Assembly: GCA_934130005.1 (NCBI GenBank)
Contig: CAKOXD010000008.1
Span: forward strand, 1-61,921
DNA: 61,921 bases
DNA from: an uncultured Bacilli bacterium
GTDB taxonomy: Bacteria > Bacillota_I > Bacilli_A > RF39 > UBA660
Reading direction: 5' to 3'
The notes under the pieces were generated by a model that made no database searches, had not been told where the DNA came from, and saw only the letters and a program-made list of their open reading frames with translations. Both the position numbers and the translations under genes were made by a program. This document shows positions 42,475 through 51,187 of this stretch, one piece after another. Positions within the stretch are counted from its first letter, which is position 1, and each line of letters begins with the position of its first letter.

Positions 42475-44796
42475 ATGATTAAAACAGATTTACCAGTTAT
42501 CATTCTAAAAGGAATTGTTCTTTTGCCTAATAACGACATAAGATTAGAATTTGAAAATGATTTAAGTAAAAATATAATAGATGTATCAGAGCTTTTTCAT
42601 GATAATAAAATACTTGTAATAAGCAAAGAAGATCCTCTTGAAGAAAGTGTTAATTTAAATAATTTACCTAATATTGGAGTAATAGCTAAAATAAGTCATA
42701 AGATAGAACTACCTAATGGAAAAACAAGACTAATAATTACTGGAATTAAAAGAGCTCGCGTTCACGAATATTTAAATTTAAATAAAAAAGATGATATATT
42801 AGAATCTATAGTATCAGAAATAAAAATAGAAAAATTAGAAAAAAAAGAAGAAGAAGCTTTTATAAAAAAACTATATCGTGAATTAGAACATTATACAAAA
42901 ATAATACCATATATATCTAATGGATTTTTATCACTTATAACTAATGTAACAAGTTTGGATAAAATGACAGATATAGTAGTTCCATATTTGAATGTAACAC
43001 AAGATAGAATGTTAGATTATTTATATCAAGAAAAATCAGTAGAGAGATTAAAAATGATAATAAAAGATATATATATGGAAACAGAAAACTTTTATATAGA
43101 AAAAGAAATAGATACTAAAGTAAAACAAGATTTAGATGAAACACAAAGAAAATTTATGTTAAATGAAAAAATTAAAACAATAAAAAAAGAACTAGGTGAT
43201 ACTAGTTTAAAAGAGAATGAAATAAATAAAATTAAAAATAAATTAGATAATTTAAAATTAGATAATAAAATAAAAGAAAAAATAGAAGAAGAATTAAGAA
43301 GGTATGAGTTATTACCTGAAACTTCTCCAGAAATTAGTGTTTCAAGAAACTATATTGAATGGTTGCTTAGTATTCCATTTAACGTATATACAAAAGATAA
43401 TGAAAATTTAGAAGACATATTAAATAAATTAAATGAATCACATAATGGACTAGAAGAAGTAAAAGAAAGATTTATAGAATATATAGCAGTAAAAAAAAGA
43501 ACTAATAATTTAAAAAGTCCAATTATATGTTTAACAGGTCCACCTGGTGTTGGAAAAACATCATTTGCTTATTCGATTGCTAAAGCATTAAATAGAAATT
43601 TTGTAAAAATATCTGTAGGTGGTTTAAATGATGAAGCAGAACTTATTGGACATAGAAAAACTTATTTAGGATCAAATCCTGGTAGAATAATAAGCTCACT
43701 TAAAAAAGCAAAATCAATGAATCCTGTATTTTTAATAGATGAAATAGATAAGATGACTAAAAGTGAAAAAGGTGATCCTGCAAGTGTATTATTAGAAATA
43801 CTTGATCCAGAACAAAATAAACATTTTAGTGATAATTATATTGAAGAGGAAATAGACTTATCAAATATAATGTTTATTACAACTGCAAATTATATTGAAA
43901 ATATACCAGAACCACTTAAAGATAGATTAGAAATAATTGAAATGTCTGGATATACAGAATATGAAAAATTAGAAATATCTAAAAACTATTTAATACCTAA
44001 AGTATGTGAAGAACATGGAATAAATTGTAATAATATAGAAATAAGTGATGAAGTAATATTAAAACTTATAAATAGTTATACAAAAGAATCTGGAGTAAGA
44101 AATTTAGAAAGAGTATTTTCAAAAATAATTAGAAAGATAGTTACTAAATTGATTATGAAAAAAATATCTATTAATAAATTTGTAATAGATTTAGATTCTA
44201 TAAAGGAATATTTAGGAAATCCAATATATGATAATACAACTACAAAAAATGGTGTGGGTATAATAAATGGACTTGCTTATACATCTTATGGTGGTGATGT
44301 TATAAAAATAGAAGTAAATTATTTTAAAGGCAATGGTTCGCTTATATTAACTGGATCACTTGGTGATGTTATGAAAGAAAGTGCAAAAATAGCGCTTGAT
44401 TATGTAAAATCAAATTATAAAAAATTTGATATTGATTATAAAATATTTAAAGAAAATGATATTCATATCCATGTACCAGAAGGAGCTATAAAAAAAGATG
44501 GACCAAGTGCTGGTATAACAATAGCGACCGCACTTATAAGTTCATTAACTAATAAAAAAGTTTTATCTTCTATTGCTATGACAGGTGAAATTACTCTCAG
44601 AGGTAATGTTTTAAAAATAGGTGGTTTGAAGGAAAAAAGTATAGGTGCATTAAGAAATAAAATAAAAAAAATAATTATTCCTAAAGACAATGAATGTGAT
44701 ATAGAAAAACTACCTAATGAAGTAAAAGAAAATATAGAATTTATTTTTGTTACCGATTATATGGAAGTTTATGATTATTTAAAGAAGGTGATTTAA
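42475..44796 (+). CDS. lon: ATP-dependent protease Lon
   Basis: 773 residues with the LonA order: N-terminal substrate domain (1-200), helical linker, AAA+ domain with Walker A GPPGVGKTS (about 360-368) and Walker B FLIDEIDKM, and the protease domain with catalytic dyad Ser678 (GPSAG) and Lys719 (GGLKEK). It degrades damaged and short-lived regulatory proteins. The next gene starts on its stop codon (TAATG). In Bacillus the order runs lonA-ysxC-hem genes-spoVID-ysxE; here one unknown gene stands between lon and spoVID-ysxE. Confidence 0.97.
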   Translation: MIKTDLPVIILKGIVLLPNNDIRLEFENDLSKNIIDVSELFHDNKILVISKEDPLEESVNLNNLPNIGVIAKISHKIELPNGKTRLIITGIKRARVHEYLNLNKKDDILESIVSEIKIEKLEKKEEEAFIKKLYRELEHYTKIIPYISNGFLSLITNVTSLDKMTDIVVPYLNVTQDRMLDYLYQEKSVERLKMIIKDIYMETENFYIEKEIDTKVKQDLDETQRKFMLNEKIKTIKKELGDTSLKENEINKIKNKLDNLKLDNKIKEKIEEELRRYELLPETSPEISVSRNYIEWLLSIPFNVYTKDNENLEDILNKLNESHNGLEEVKERFIEYIAVKKRTNNLKSPIICLTGPPGVGKTSFAYSIAKALNRNFVKISVGGLNDEAELIGHRKTYLGSNPGRIISSLKKAKSMNPVFLIDEIDKMTKSEKGDPASVLLEILDPEQNKHFSDNYIEEEIDLSNIMFITTANYIENIPEPLKDRLEIIEMSGYTEYEKLEISKNYLIPKVCEEHGINCNNIEISDEVILKLINSYTKESGVRNLERVFSKIIRKIVTKLIMKKISINKFVIDLDSIKEYLGNPIYDNTTTKNGVGIINGLAYTSYGGDVIKIEVNYFKGNGSLILTGSLGDVMKESAKIALDYVKSNYKKFDIDYKIFKENDIHIHVPEGAIKKDGPSAGITIATALISSLTNKKVLSSIAMTGEITLRGNVLKIGGLKEKSIGALRNKIKKIIIPKDNECDIEKLPNEVKENIEFIFVTDYMEVYDYLKKVI

Positions 44797-46001
44797 TGAA
44801 TAATATAGATAATTATTATTTAACAGTCTTAAATGAATACTTATTAATGTCAGATGATATAGATAGTATTTTAAAAGAAAAAAAGATGTTGTTATTAAGT
44901 GAAGATTATGTAATAAATTTATTTTTAAAAATGACTGATTTATCAAAAGAACAATATTATCCTAAAAAGTCTGTTAAAAATATAGAAAAAATAATAGATT
45001 TTTTAAATGAAAATAATAATAAAAGTCCATATTTAAATGGCATAAAATTTATGTTTTTGAAAATAAAAACTTTAAATTCAACTGGTAATATATATTATTA
45101 TGATTTTGTTTTAAAGTTTGCCAATATAGAAAATACTAAAAATATAATTGATTTAAAACCATATGAAATTATGATAAAGAAATCTATTATTAATGATTAT
45201 TCATTATTAGATGATTTAATAAGTTCAAAAGAAATTAAAAATACAAAGTATAATATATATTCAATAAAAAAATACTTAAAAGAAATGCCTGATATATTTT
45301 TGAATAGAGATATATTTGATAAAGCTTTAAATATACTAGAAAATGATTCAAATAAAATTGAAGCTGAAATATTAATATATAAATTAAAAAATTTAAGACA
45401 TTATAGTGATAATTTCTTTGATTATACAATATTTAAAAGTTTTTATGATTATGTTTTTACACAAAATTTAATAATAGATAGAGATTTTATAAAAAAAGAA
45501 AAAGACTTGATAAATGAAGATATAATAAAAAATATATATTATTTTATTGATAATAAATTTATATATGATGAAAATATTAAAAGAAATATATTAGATGTAA
45601 TGAGTATTTATAGAGATAAGATAATAAATGATCCAGATGTAAGAGAAAAATTAGGAGAATTTAATGATCATATAGGTAAAATTAATTTACTTGATAGATA
45701 TAGTAATACAATGTTATTTTCAGAGATTGCAGTTAGAAAAAGCAATTTCAAGATAGTTAAAGATATAGATAAATTGTTAAAATATGATTTATATTTATTA
45801 AATTTGTATTTAAGTGATGAAGAATTATATTTAAAAAATAAAAGTTTAGTAAACCCTAAATATATTAAATCAAGTATAAATAAATTTTTATATATAGCGC
45901 CTTCCATATTTGATGATGAAACAATTTATGAGAGAACTATGGATTTATTAAATGATATATATTTAAAAAATAAAATAAAAAGAATGACAATGAGAAGATA
46001 A
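44796..46001 (+). CDS. Large helical protein of unknown function between lon and spoVID
   Basis: 401 residues, soluble, almost fully helical with Leu/Ile/Asp/Lys/Asn repeats of irregular HEAT-like type (EMPDIFLNRDIFDKALNIL..., IKRNILDVMSIYRDKIINDPD...). Ends in basic KNKIKRMTMRR. No motif is recognised. It replaces ysxC/hem genes in the ancestral order. Its start overlaps the lon stop with GGTGATTTA upstream, so it is translated with lon. It could be a Lon cofactor or a sporulation gene; neither is shown by sequence. Confidence 0.65.
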   Translation: MNNIDNYYLTVLNEYLLMSDDIDSILKEKKMLLLSEDYVINLFLKMTDLSKEQYYPKKSVKNIEKIIDFLNENNNKSPYLNGIKFMFLKIKTLNSTGNIYYYDFVLKFANIENTKNIIDLKPYEIMIKKSIINDYSLLDDLISSKEIKNTKYNIYSIKKYLKEMPDIFLNRDIFDKALNILENDSNKIEAEILIYKLKNLRHYSDNFFDYTIFKSFYDYVFTQNLIIDRDFIKKEKDLINEDIIKNIYYFIDNKFIYDENIKRNILDVMSIYRDKIINDPDVREKLGEFNDHIGKINLLDRYSNTMLFSEIAVRKSNFKIVKDIDKLLKYDLYLLNLYLSDEELYLKNKSLVNPKYIKSSINKFLYIAPSIFDDETIYERTMDLLNDIYLKNKIKRMTMRR

Positions 46002-46024
46002 AGTAATAATTTATCTTCTTTTTC
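45993..46024 (+). terminator. Terminator of the lon operon
   Basis: 10-bp stem agaagataaa/tttatcttct (45993-46002, 46010-46019), 7-nt loop and T-run; the stop codon is in the left arm. Confidence 0.75.
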
Positions 46025-46051
46025 ATATATTTAAGTGATTGGAGGATAAAG

Positions 46052-46687
46052 ATGAAGAAAGTAATTCCATTTAAAAAAGATATTATATTCAAGACTAATT
46101 TATCAGAGGTAACCAGTATATCACTTGAACATACTTTAAAAATAGATGATAAAACATTATCTGGTAATTTTATATTAAGTGGTGATTATAAAATAACTGA
46201 AGAAAGTAAAACTACAGAAAAATTTTTATATGAATTACCATTTAATATAGTATTTGATGATAAATATAATTTAAGTAATTCTATAGTAGATATTAGTGAT
46301 TTCTATTATGAAATAGTAAATGATAGTGTTTTATCTATTAATATAGAAGTAGAAGTAGATAAAATAGAAGAAATTTTAATAAATAAGGAGGAAGTAGAAA
46401 TGGATATAGCTTCTGATAAAAGATGTATAGAAGAAGAAAAAGAAGAAGTAAAAAATGAGGAGGTAAAAGAAGTAAAAGAAAGAAGTAATATTAATTTGTT
46501 TGATAATATAAGTATAGAAGAAACATATAAAACTTATAAAATATGTATTGTAAGAGAAAATGATACAATAGAATCTATAATGGAAAAATATAATGTTAAA
46601 AAAGATGATTTAGAACTTTATAATGATTTAACAGAAGTAAAACTAGGTGATAAAATAATAATTCCTGTTTCATATGAAGGAAATTAA
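46052..46687 (+). CDS. spoVID: SpoVID-like spore coat morphogenesis protein
   Basis: 211 residues. N-terminal domain (1-105) matches SpoVID block by block: TSISLEHTLKIDD, then LSGNFILSGDY (SpoVID: 'LSISLDPDI...SLELTGEY'), YELPFNIVF and SDFYYEIVNDSVLSINIEVEV. An acidic variable region (115-150) follows, then a C-terminal LysM (about 158-207: IVRENDTIESIMEKYNVKKDDLELYNDL). SpoVID links SafA and SpoIVA to encase the forespore in coat; the LysM here is kept. It is much shorter than Bacillus SpoVID because the middle region is short. YsxE-like gene overlaps its end by 14 nt, as the neighbour in Bacillus. Confidence 0.85.
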   Translation: MKKVIPFKKDIIFKTNLSEVTSISLEHTLKIDDKTLSGNFILSGDYKITEESKTTEKFLYELPFNIVFDDKYNLSNSIVDISDFYYEIVNDSVLSINIEVEVDKIEEILINKEEVEMDIASDKRCIEEEKEEVKNEEVKEVKERSNINLFDNISIEETYKTYKICIVRENDTIESIMEKYNVKKDDLELYNDLTEVKLGDKIIIPVSYEGN

Positions 46688-47576
46688 TGAATTAATTAGA
46701 AAATATGAATTAAAACCAAATGGATATATAAAAAAAGGTAAAGCATTAATAGTAAAAACAAAAGATAAAAATATAATAATAAAAAAAAAGCAGGCTAAAA
46801 ATGAAATATATAAATATTTAAATTCTAGAAGTTTTAGATATTATCCTAAAATAATAAGTGAAGATGATAATTATAGAATAACAGAATATATAGATGAAAT
46901 AGAAATGCCTGATGAACAAAAAATGCTTGATATGATTGATTTAGTTAGTTTACTTCATTATAAAACAACTTATTATAAAGAAGTAGATATAGACGATTAT
47001 AAGAAAATATATGAAGATGTTATAGGAAATATAGAATATTTAAATAGTTATTATTTAGATTTAATAACTATAATTGAAAGTAAGGTTTATATGAGTCCAA
47101 GTGAATTCTTATTAGCTTTTAATATTTCTAAAATATTCGCATCTTTAAATTATTGTAATGTTAAAATAAAAGAATGGTTAGAAATAATAGAAAAAAAGAA
47201 AAAACAACGCTTTGTTGTTCTTCATAATAATCTTGATATAAATCATTTTATTAGAAACAATGATTCTTATTTAATAAGTTGGGATAAAGCTAAAATAGAT
47301 ATTCCTATATTTGATTTATATAAATTATATAAAAAATATTCATTAGATTATGATTTTGAATCGATATTAAAAAAATATGAAACTAATTATCCTTTACTTA
47401 TAGAGGAAAAAATACTATTTTTTGTTTTAATATCATTACCAGATAAAATAGAATTTGATAAAAATGAATATGAGAATACTAAAACAGTAAGTAGACAAAT
47501 AGATAATTTATATAAAACTGAAAAGTTAATAGAAGAATATTCTAAACCAAAAAAAGAATATACAAATAACAAATAA
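46674..47576 (+). CDS. ysxE: YsxE/CotS-like spore coat protein with a degenerate kinase fold
   Basis: 300 residues, aminoglycoside-phosphotransferase-like fold of the CotS/YsxE group. N-lobe ALIVKTKDKNIIIKK; helical C-lobe. The catalytic loop HxD..N is HNNLDINHF (near residue 184; the catalytic Asp is Asn), and the metal site reads LISWDKAKIDIPIFDLYKLYKKY in YsxE style. It is therefore probably a pseudokinase or structural coat protein. It overlaps spoVID by 14 nt, the same pair and order as in Bacillus. The start lacks a clear ribosome site and is likely coupled to spoVID translation. Confidence 0.8.
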   Translation: MKEINELIRKYELKPNGYIKKGKALIVKTKDKNIIIKKKQAKNEIYKYLNSRSFRYYPKIISEDDNYRITEYIDEIEMPDEQKMLDMIDLVSLLHYKTTYYKEVDIDDYKKIYEDVIGNIEYLNSYYLDLITIIESKVYMSPSEFLLAFNISKIFASLNYCNVKIKEWLEIIEKKKKQRFVVLHNNLDINHFIRNNDSYLISWDKAKIDIPIFDLYKLYKKYSLDYDFESILKKYETNYPLLIEEKILFFVLISLPDKIEFDKNEYENTKTVSRQIDNLYKTEKLIEEYSKPKKEYTNNK

Positions 47577-47714
47577 ATATAAAATAAATAGATTAAATCT
47601 TGTTACAAATATAAATGTAAGAATTATTTGATAGAATAGTAAAATTCCAAAAATTATTATAAATGTGAACCATTTATTTCGACCACAAAACCAATTATTC
47701 CATCCATTTGGCAT
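47526..47714 (-). CDS. Small two-helix membrane protein
   Basis: 62 residues: a polar, Trp/Asn-rich head (MPNGWNNWFCGRNKWF) and two hydrophobic helices. The ATG at 47714 has AGGTGATTATT upstream, the local ribosome-site form, three codons inside the longest frame. Its 3' end overlaps the convergent ysxE-like gene by 51 bp. Codon use and head sequence look real. Function unknown; small membrane proteins of this kind are common in spore-formers. Confidence 0.5.
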   Translation of the reverse strand: MPNGWNNWFCGRNKWFTFIIIFGILLFYQIILTFIFVTRFNLFILYLFVICIFFFWFRIFFY

Positions 47715-47783
47715 AATAATCACCTAGTTTATAATATGTAATTATAAATAACTAGTATGTATAAATGACTATAAGGAGATAAA

Positions 47784-48047
47784 ATGGATAATGAAATAAA
47801 TAATTTATTAAAAATAATAGAAAACAAAAATAGAGAAGAACAAATAAAATATTTAAAAGCTTTTTCTAATTTAGTAATAGAAAATCATGAAGAAATAGAA
47901 AATAGTTTTATAGTTGGTACTTTTATATCTGGAGTAGGATTAGGATTATTATTAAGTAGCGACATATATTTATCTGTTGGTGTAATAGGAACTGGTGTAA
48001 TTATTAGTCTTACATCTAAAAATAAACAATTAAAGAAAAGAAAATAA
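47784..48047 (+). CDS. Small membrane protein with a glycine-rich hairpin
   Basis: 87 residues: acidic helical N-terminus (1-40), then two short hydrophobic helices (about 43-60 and 62-78) rich in Gly (GTFISGVGLGLLL, VGVIGTGVIISL) and a basic tail (KNKQLKKRK). AAGGAGAT ribosome site. It diverges from the 47526-47714 gene with 69 bp between. Not recognised. Confidence 0.6.
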   Translation: MDNEINNLLKIIENKNREEQIKYLKAFSNLVIENHEEIENSFIVGTFISGVGLGLLLSSDIYLSVGVIGTGVIISLTSKNKQLKKRK

Positions 48048-48062
48048 ATCTTTTCTTTTTTA
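48033..48062 (+). terminator. Terminator of the small membrane protein gene
   Basis: 9-bp stem aaagaaaag/cttttcttt (48033-48041, 48051-48059), 9-nt loop holding the stop, T-run. Confidence 0.65.
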
Positions 48063-48096
48063 ATTGATTTATAGTATAATATAAATTGGTGATAAA

Positions 48097-49404
48097 ATGT
48101 TTGAAAATTTAGGCGATAGATTACAAAATGCATTAGATAAAATAAGAGGTTACGGAAAAATAACTGAAAACAATATAGGTGACATGACAAGAGAAATTAG
48201 ATTAGCACTCTTAGAAGCAGATGTAAACTATAAAGTAGTAAAAGAATTTATAAATAATGTTAAAGAAAAAGCTTTAGGTGAAGAAGTAAAAAAAAGTTTA
48301 AAACCTGGTGAAATGTTTGTAAAAATAGTTAAAGATGAATTAGTTGAATTATTAGGTGGAGAACATGCTGAATTAAATTTAAAAGGTAATCCTGCAACTT
48401 TAATGCTTGTTGGTCTTCAAGGTAGTGGTAAAACAACAACAATTGCTAAAATAGCTAATTATTTAAGAAAAAATTATAAGAAAAAACCACTATTAGTAGC
48501 ATGTGATGTTTATAGACCTGCTGCTATTGATCAATTAAAACAACTTGGACGTGAATTAAATATAGAAGTATATGATGAAGGAAAAAATGATCCAGTAGAA
48601 ATATCTAATAATGCAATTAAATATGCTAAAGAAAATGGATTTGATTATGTTTTAATAGATACAGCTGGTCGTCTTCATATAGATGAAAATCTTATGGTAG
48701 AACTTGAAAATATAAGTAAAAATATAAATCCAGATGAAATTTTATTAGTAGTGGATAGTATGACAGGACAAGATGCTATAAATGTTATAGAAGGATTTAA
48801 TAATCGTTTAAAACTTACTGGTGCTATATTAACTAAGTTAGATGGTGATACAAGAGGTGGTGCTGCTTTATCAATTAGACATTTAACTAATGTACCTATT
48901 AAATTTATAGGTGTTAGTGAAAAAATGGATGGTTTAGAAGAATTCTACCCAGAACGTATGGCTAGTCGCATACTTGGAATGGGAGATTTAATGAGCATAG
49001 TAGAAAAAGCAGAATCAGTAATAGACCAAGATGAAGCTTTAAATACAGCTAAAAAAATGCAAAAAGGTAATTTTGATTTAGAAGATTTCTTAAAAACGTT
49101 TAAACAAATAAAAAAGATGGGTCCTTTAGAAAATTTAATTAAGTTAATACCTGGTGCTAAAAAAATGGGACTTAATAATGTAAAAATAGATCCAAAAGAT
49201 ATTGCTCATATAGAAGCAATTATATTATCAATGACACCAAAAGAAAGACGTAATCCAGAAATACTTAAAGCAAGTAGAAAGCAAAGAATTGCTAAGGGTA
49301 GTGGAAGAAGTGTAGAAGAGGTAAATAGACTTTTAAAACAATTTGAAGAAATGAAACGTATGATGAAAATGATGAAAAATGGTAATATGAAAATGCCATT
49401 TTAA
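48097..49404 (+). CDS. ffh: Signal recognition particle protein Ffh
   Basis: 435 residues. N domain, then GTPase domain with G1 GLQGSGKTT (about 106-114), DTAGR, TKLDGDTRGGAAL, then the Met-rich M domain ending MKMMKNGNMKMPF. It binds signal sequences and 4.5S RNA and targets ribosomes to FtsY. TATAAT (48075-48080) and GGTGAT precede it. No ylxM is next to it. Confidence 0.97.
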   Translation: MFENLGDRLQNALDKIRGYGKITENNIGDMTREIRLALLEADVNYKVVKEFINNVKEKALGEEVKKSLKPGEMFVKIVKDELVELLGGEHAELNLKGNPATLMLVGLQGSGKTTTIAKIANYLRKNYKKKPLLVACDVYRPAAIDQLKQLGRELNIEVYDEGKNDPVEISNNAIKYAKENGFDYVLIDTAGRLHIDENLMVELENISKNINPDEILLVVDSMTGQDAINVIEGFNNRLKLTGAILTKLDGDTRGGAALSIRHLTNVPIKFIGVSEKMDGLEEFYPERMASRILGMGDLMSIVEKAESVIDQDEALNTAKKMQKGNFDLEDFLKTFKQIKKMGPLENLIKLIPGAKKMGLNNVKIDPKDIAHIEAIILSMTPKERRNPEILKASRKQRIAKGSGRSVEEVNRLLKQFEEMKRMMKMMKNGNMKMPF

Positions 49405-49414
49405 AGGTGATAGA

Positions 49415-49930
49415 TTGAAAAATTATAAAGTAGAAGATATAATGAATTTAATTTCTGATATAGAATATGGTTATATGGATAAGAATAATAATATTCATTA
49501 TGAAATAGATAATTTATTCTCAAATAACTATATATTAGAATCTCCAAATGAAGTAATAAAAAATAAAATTGGTGTATGTTGGGATCAAGTTGAATTAGAA
49601 AGATATTATTTTTTAAATACTGATTTAAATATTAAAACATATTTTATGGTTTATTATGATAATGATAAATGTCCAACACATACATTTTTGCAATTTTATA
49701 AAAATAATAAATATTACTGGTTTGAACATGCATTTACAAAATATATAGGAATTCATGAATATGCAAATGAAAAAGAATTACTATTAGATGTTAAAAGTAA
49801 ATTTATTGAATCAATTAATGATTATAATGATAGTAATTTAGTTATATATAATTATGAAAAGCCAAATTATCATATAACTGTTAGTGAATTTTATAAACAT
49901 TGTGAATCTGGTATTAAAATAATATTATAA
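49415..49930 (+). CDS. Transglutaminase-like (papain-fold) protein
   Basis: 171 residues. The core reads GVCWDQVELERYYF with nucleophile candidate Cys55 and CPTHTFLQFY with His89, followed by YYWFEHAF that could supply the third residue. This is the transglutaminase-like superfamily (protease or amide transferase). No signal peptide. The start is TTG with AAAGGTGAT 5 nt upstream; it follows ffh by 10 nt. Substrate unknown. Confidence 0.7.
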   Translation: MKNYKVEDIMNLISDIEYGYMDKNNNIHYEIDNLFSNNYILESPNEVIKNKIGVCWDQVELERYYFLNTDLNIKTYFMVYYDNDKCPTHTFLQFYKNNKYYWFEHAFTKYIGIHEYANEKELLLDVKSKFIESINDYNDSNLVIYNYEKPNYHITVSEFYKHCESGIKIIL

Positions 49931-49932
49931 AT

Positions 49933-49960
49933 AGGAGTTTACACACTCTTTTTTATTTTT
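49933..49960 (+). terminator. Terminator of the ffh/transglutaminase-like transcript
   Basis: 6-bp stem aggagt/actctt (49933-49938, 49945-49950, one G-U), loop ttacac, T-rich tail. Confidence 0.55.
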
Positions 49961-49964
49961 ACTT

Positions 49965-49973
49965 CATACTATA
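49965..49973 (+). promoter_or_regulatory. CATA-N3-TA element upstream of the CotD-like gene (SigE/SigK-type -10)
   Basis: CATACTATA fits the -10 of mother-cell sigma factors (CATANNNTA) and does not contain TATAAT. An AC dinucleotide lies 18 bp upstream (49945-49946), near the expected SigK -35, but overlaps the previous terminator. Suggestive only. Confidence 0.4.
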
Positions 49974-49996
49974 AACTAGATAAGGGGGAAATTATT

Positions 49997-50275
49997 ATGT
50001 TTGGTAGAAGATGTTGTCAAGATAGACAAATGGGATTTTTTAATATGCAACCTAATATGAATTCTTGTTGTATGGAGCAAGCTATTGTTGAACCTACAAT
50101 AAATAAATGTGTTGAAAAAGAATTCTATCATGAAGTACCACATGTATGTCCAATACACACTCATACTGTAAATAAACATATTTATAAACATACTTATACT
50201 CCACAATATACATGTTCAGAAGAAGAACAAGTATGCAATATAGATTGTGGAAAATGTTCTGGATTTGCTAATTAA
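49997..50275 (+). CDS. CotD-like spore coat protein (Cys/His-rich)
   Basis: 92 residues with 10 Cys and 6 His. The central part, VEPTINKCV, then YHEVPHVCPIHTHTVNKHIYKHTY, resembles CotD of Bacillus, where 'P..HP.HTT.VNHQ..QH.HYFPHT' is the family line. The N-terminus has paired Cys (RRCC, SCC), the C-terminus more (VCNIDCGKC). CotD is an inner-coat protein cross-linked in the mother cell. Strong AAGGGGG ribosome site but 7-8 nt spaced. Metal binding is an alternative. The element upstream (CATACTATA) and the spoVID-ysxE pair 2.4 kb away support the call. Confidence 0.65.
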   Translation: MFGRRCCQDRQMGFFNMQPNMNSCCMEQAIVEPTINKCVEKEFYHEVPHVCPIHTHTVNKHIYKHTYTPQYTCSEEEQVCNIDCGKCSGFAN

Positions 50276-50287
50276 GGTATTATGATT

Positions 50288-50320
50288 GACTGTTAACAAT
50301 TTTGTTAATAGTCTTTTTTT
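50288..50320 (+). terminator. Terminator of the CotD-like gene
   Basis: 11-bp stem gactgttaaca/tgttaatagtc (50288-50298, 50303-50313, one G-U), attt loop and a run of eight T. Confidence 0.85.
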
Positions 50321-50342
50321 TATACAACTGTTTAAATAAAAA

Positions 50343-50371
50343 TTGAAAAAGATTATTTGATATGTTATAAT
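50343..50371 (+). promoter_or_regulatory. Promoter of the TagGH-like exporter
   Basis: TTGAAA (50343-50348), 17 bp, extended -10 TGT-TATAAT (50363-50371). Confidence 0.65.
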
Positions 50372-50404
50372 TAATTTGTTTGAAACTTATAGATAGGTGG
50401 TAAA

Positions 50405-51187
50405 ATGAAAAGATTTATAAACAATATAAGAAAATATTTTAAATATGCTGTATATTCAGCACGTGCTGATCTTAAAAGTGAAGTTGCGGGTTCTTATTTA
50501 AACTGGTTATGGTGGATACTAGACCCATTATGTTTTATGATGATATATATATTTATAGCATCTGTAGTATTTAAATCATCAGAACAATACTTTCCTGTAT
50601 TTATATTTATAGGATTAACTGTTTGGGATTTCTTTAATAAAACAGTTAATGCTAGTGTAAAAATAGTAAGTAATAATAGGGCTATAGTAACAAAAATATA
50701 TATTCCTAAATATATATTAATTCTTCAAAAATCATTTGTTAATTTATTTAAAATGTCAATATCTTGGGGACTTGTATTTGTTCTTATGATAATATTTAGA
50801 GTACCAATAACAATACATTTTTTATGGTTTCTACCATTACTTATAATAATATATTTAGTAACATTTGGAATATCATGTATTTTACTTCATTATGGTATTT
50901 TTGTAGAAGATTTAGCTAATGTAACATCACTTGCATTAAGATTAGTATTTTATCTATCAGGTATATTTTATAATTTAGCAACTAAAGTACCACACCCATA
51001 TAATTCAATTTTATTAAGATGTAATCCAGTTGCATATGTAATAAATGCATTTAGAGCTATTTTCTTAAAAGGTCATTCACCATCTATAATAATGATGGGT
51101 GGATGGTTTATAGCCGGAATAATTTTAATAGCAATTGGTATTCATATAATACATAAATATGAAAATAGTTATGCGAAGGTGATATAA
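50405..51187 (+). CDS. tagG: ABC-2 type polysaccharide/teichoic acid exporter permease
   Basis: 260 residues, six transmembrane helices, ABC-2 fold. The N-terminal amphipathic helix and gate segment (RADLKSEVAGSYLNWLWWILDPLCFMMIYIF) and the YIPKYILIL, NPVAYVINAFRAIFL motifs are typical of TagG/Wzm permeases. It exports lipid-linked wall teichoic acid or O-antigen-like polymer. Paired with the ATPase that starts at its stop codon. AGGTGG ribosome site. Symbol by family, substrate not proven. Confidence 0.9.
   Translation: MKRFINNIRKYFKYAVYSARADLKSEVAGSYLNWLWWILDPLCFMMIYIFIASVVFKSSEQYFPVFIFIGLTVWDFFNKTVNASVKIVSNNRAIVTKIYIPKYILILQKSFVNLFKMSISWGLVFVLMIIFRVPITIHFLWFLPLLIIIYLVTFGISCILLHYGIFVEDLANVTSLALRLVFYLSGIFYNLATKVPHPYNSILLRCNPVAYVINAFRAIFLKGHSPSIIMMGGWFIAGIILIAIGIHIIHKYENSYAKVI

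Noticed and set aside
42379..42475. CIRCE or other heat-shock operator before lon
   Set aside because: No inverted repeat of that type is present; only a terminator and a SigA-type promoter.
42475..44796. LonB instead of LonA
   Set aside because: The long N-terminal substrate domain and order of domains fit LonA; LonB has a membrane anchor.
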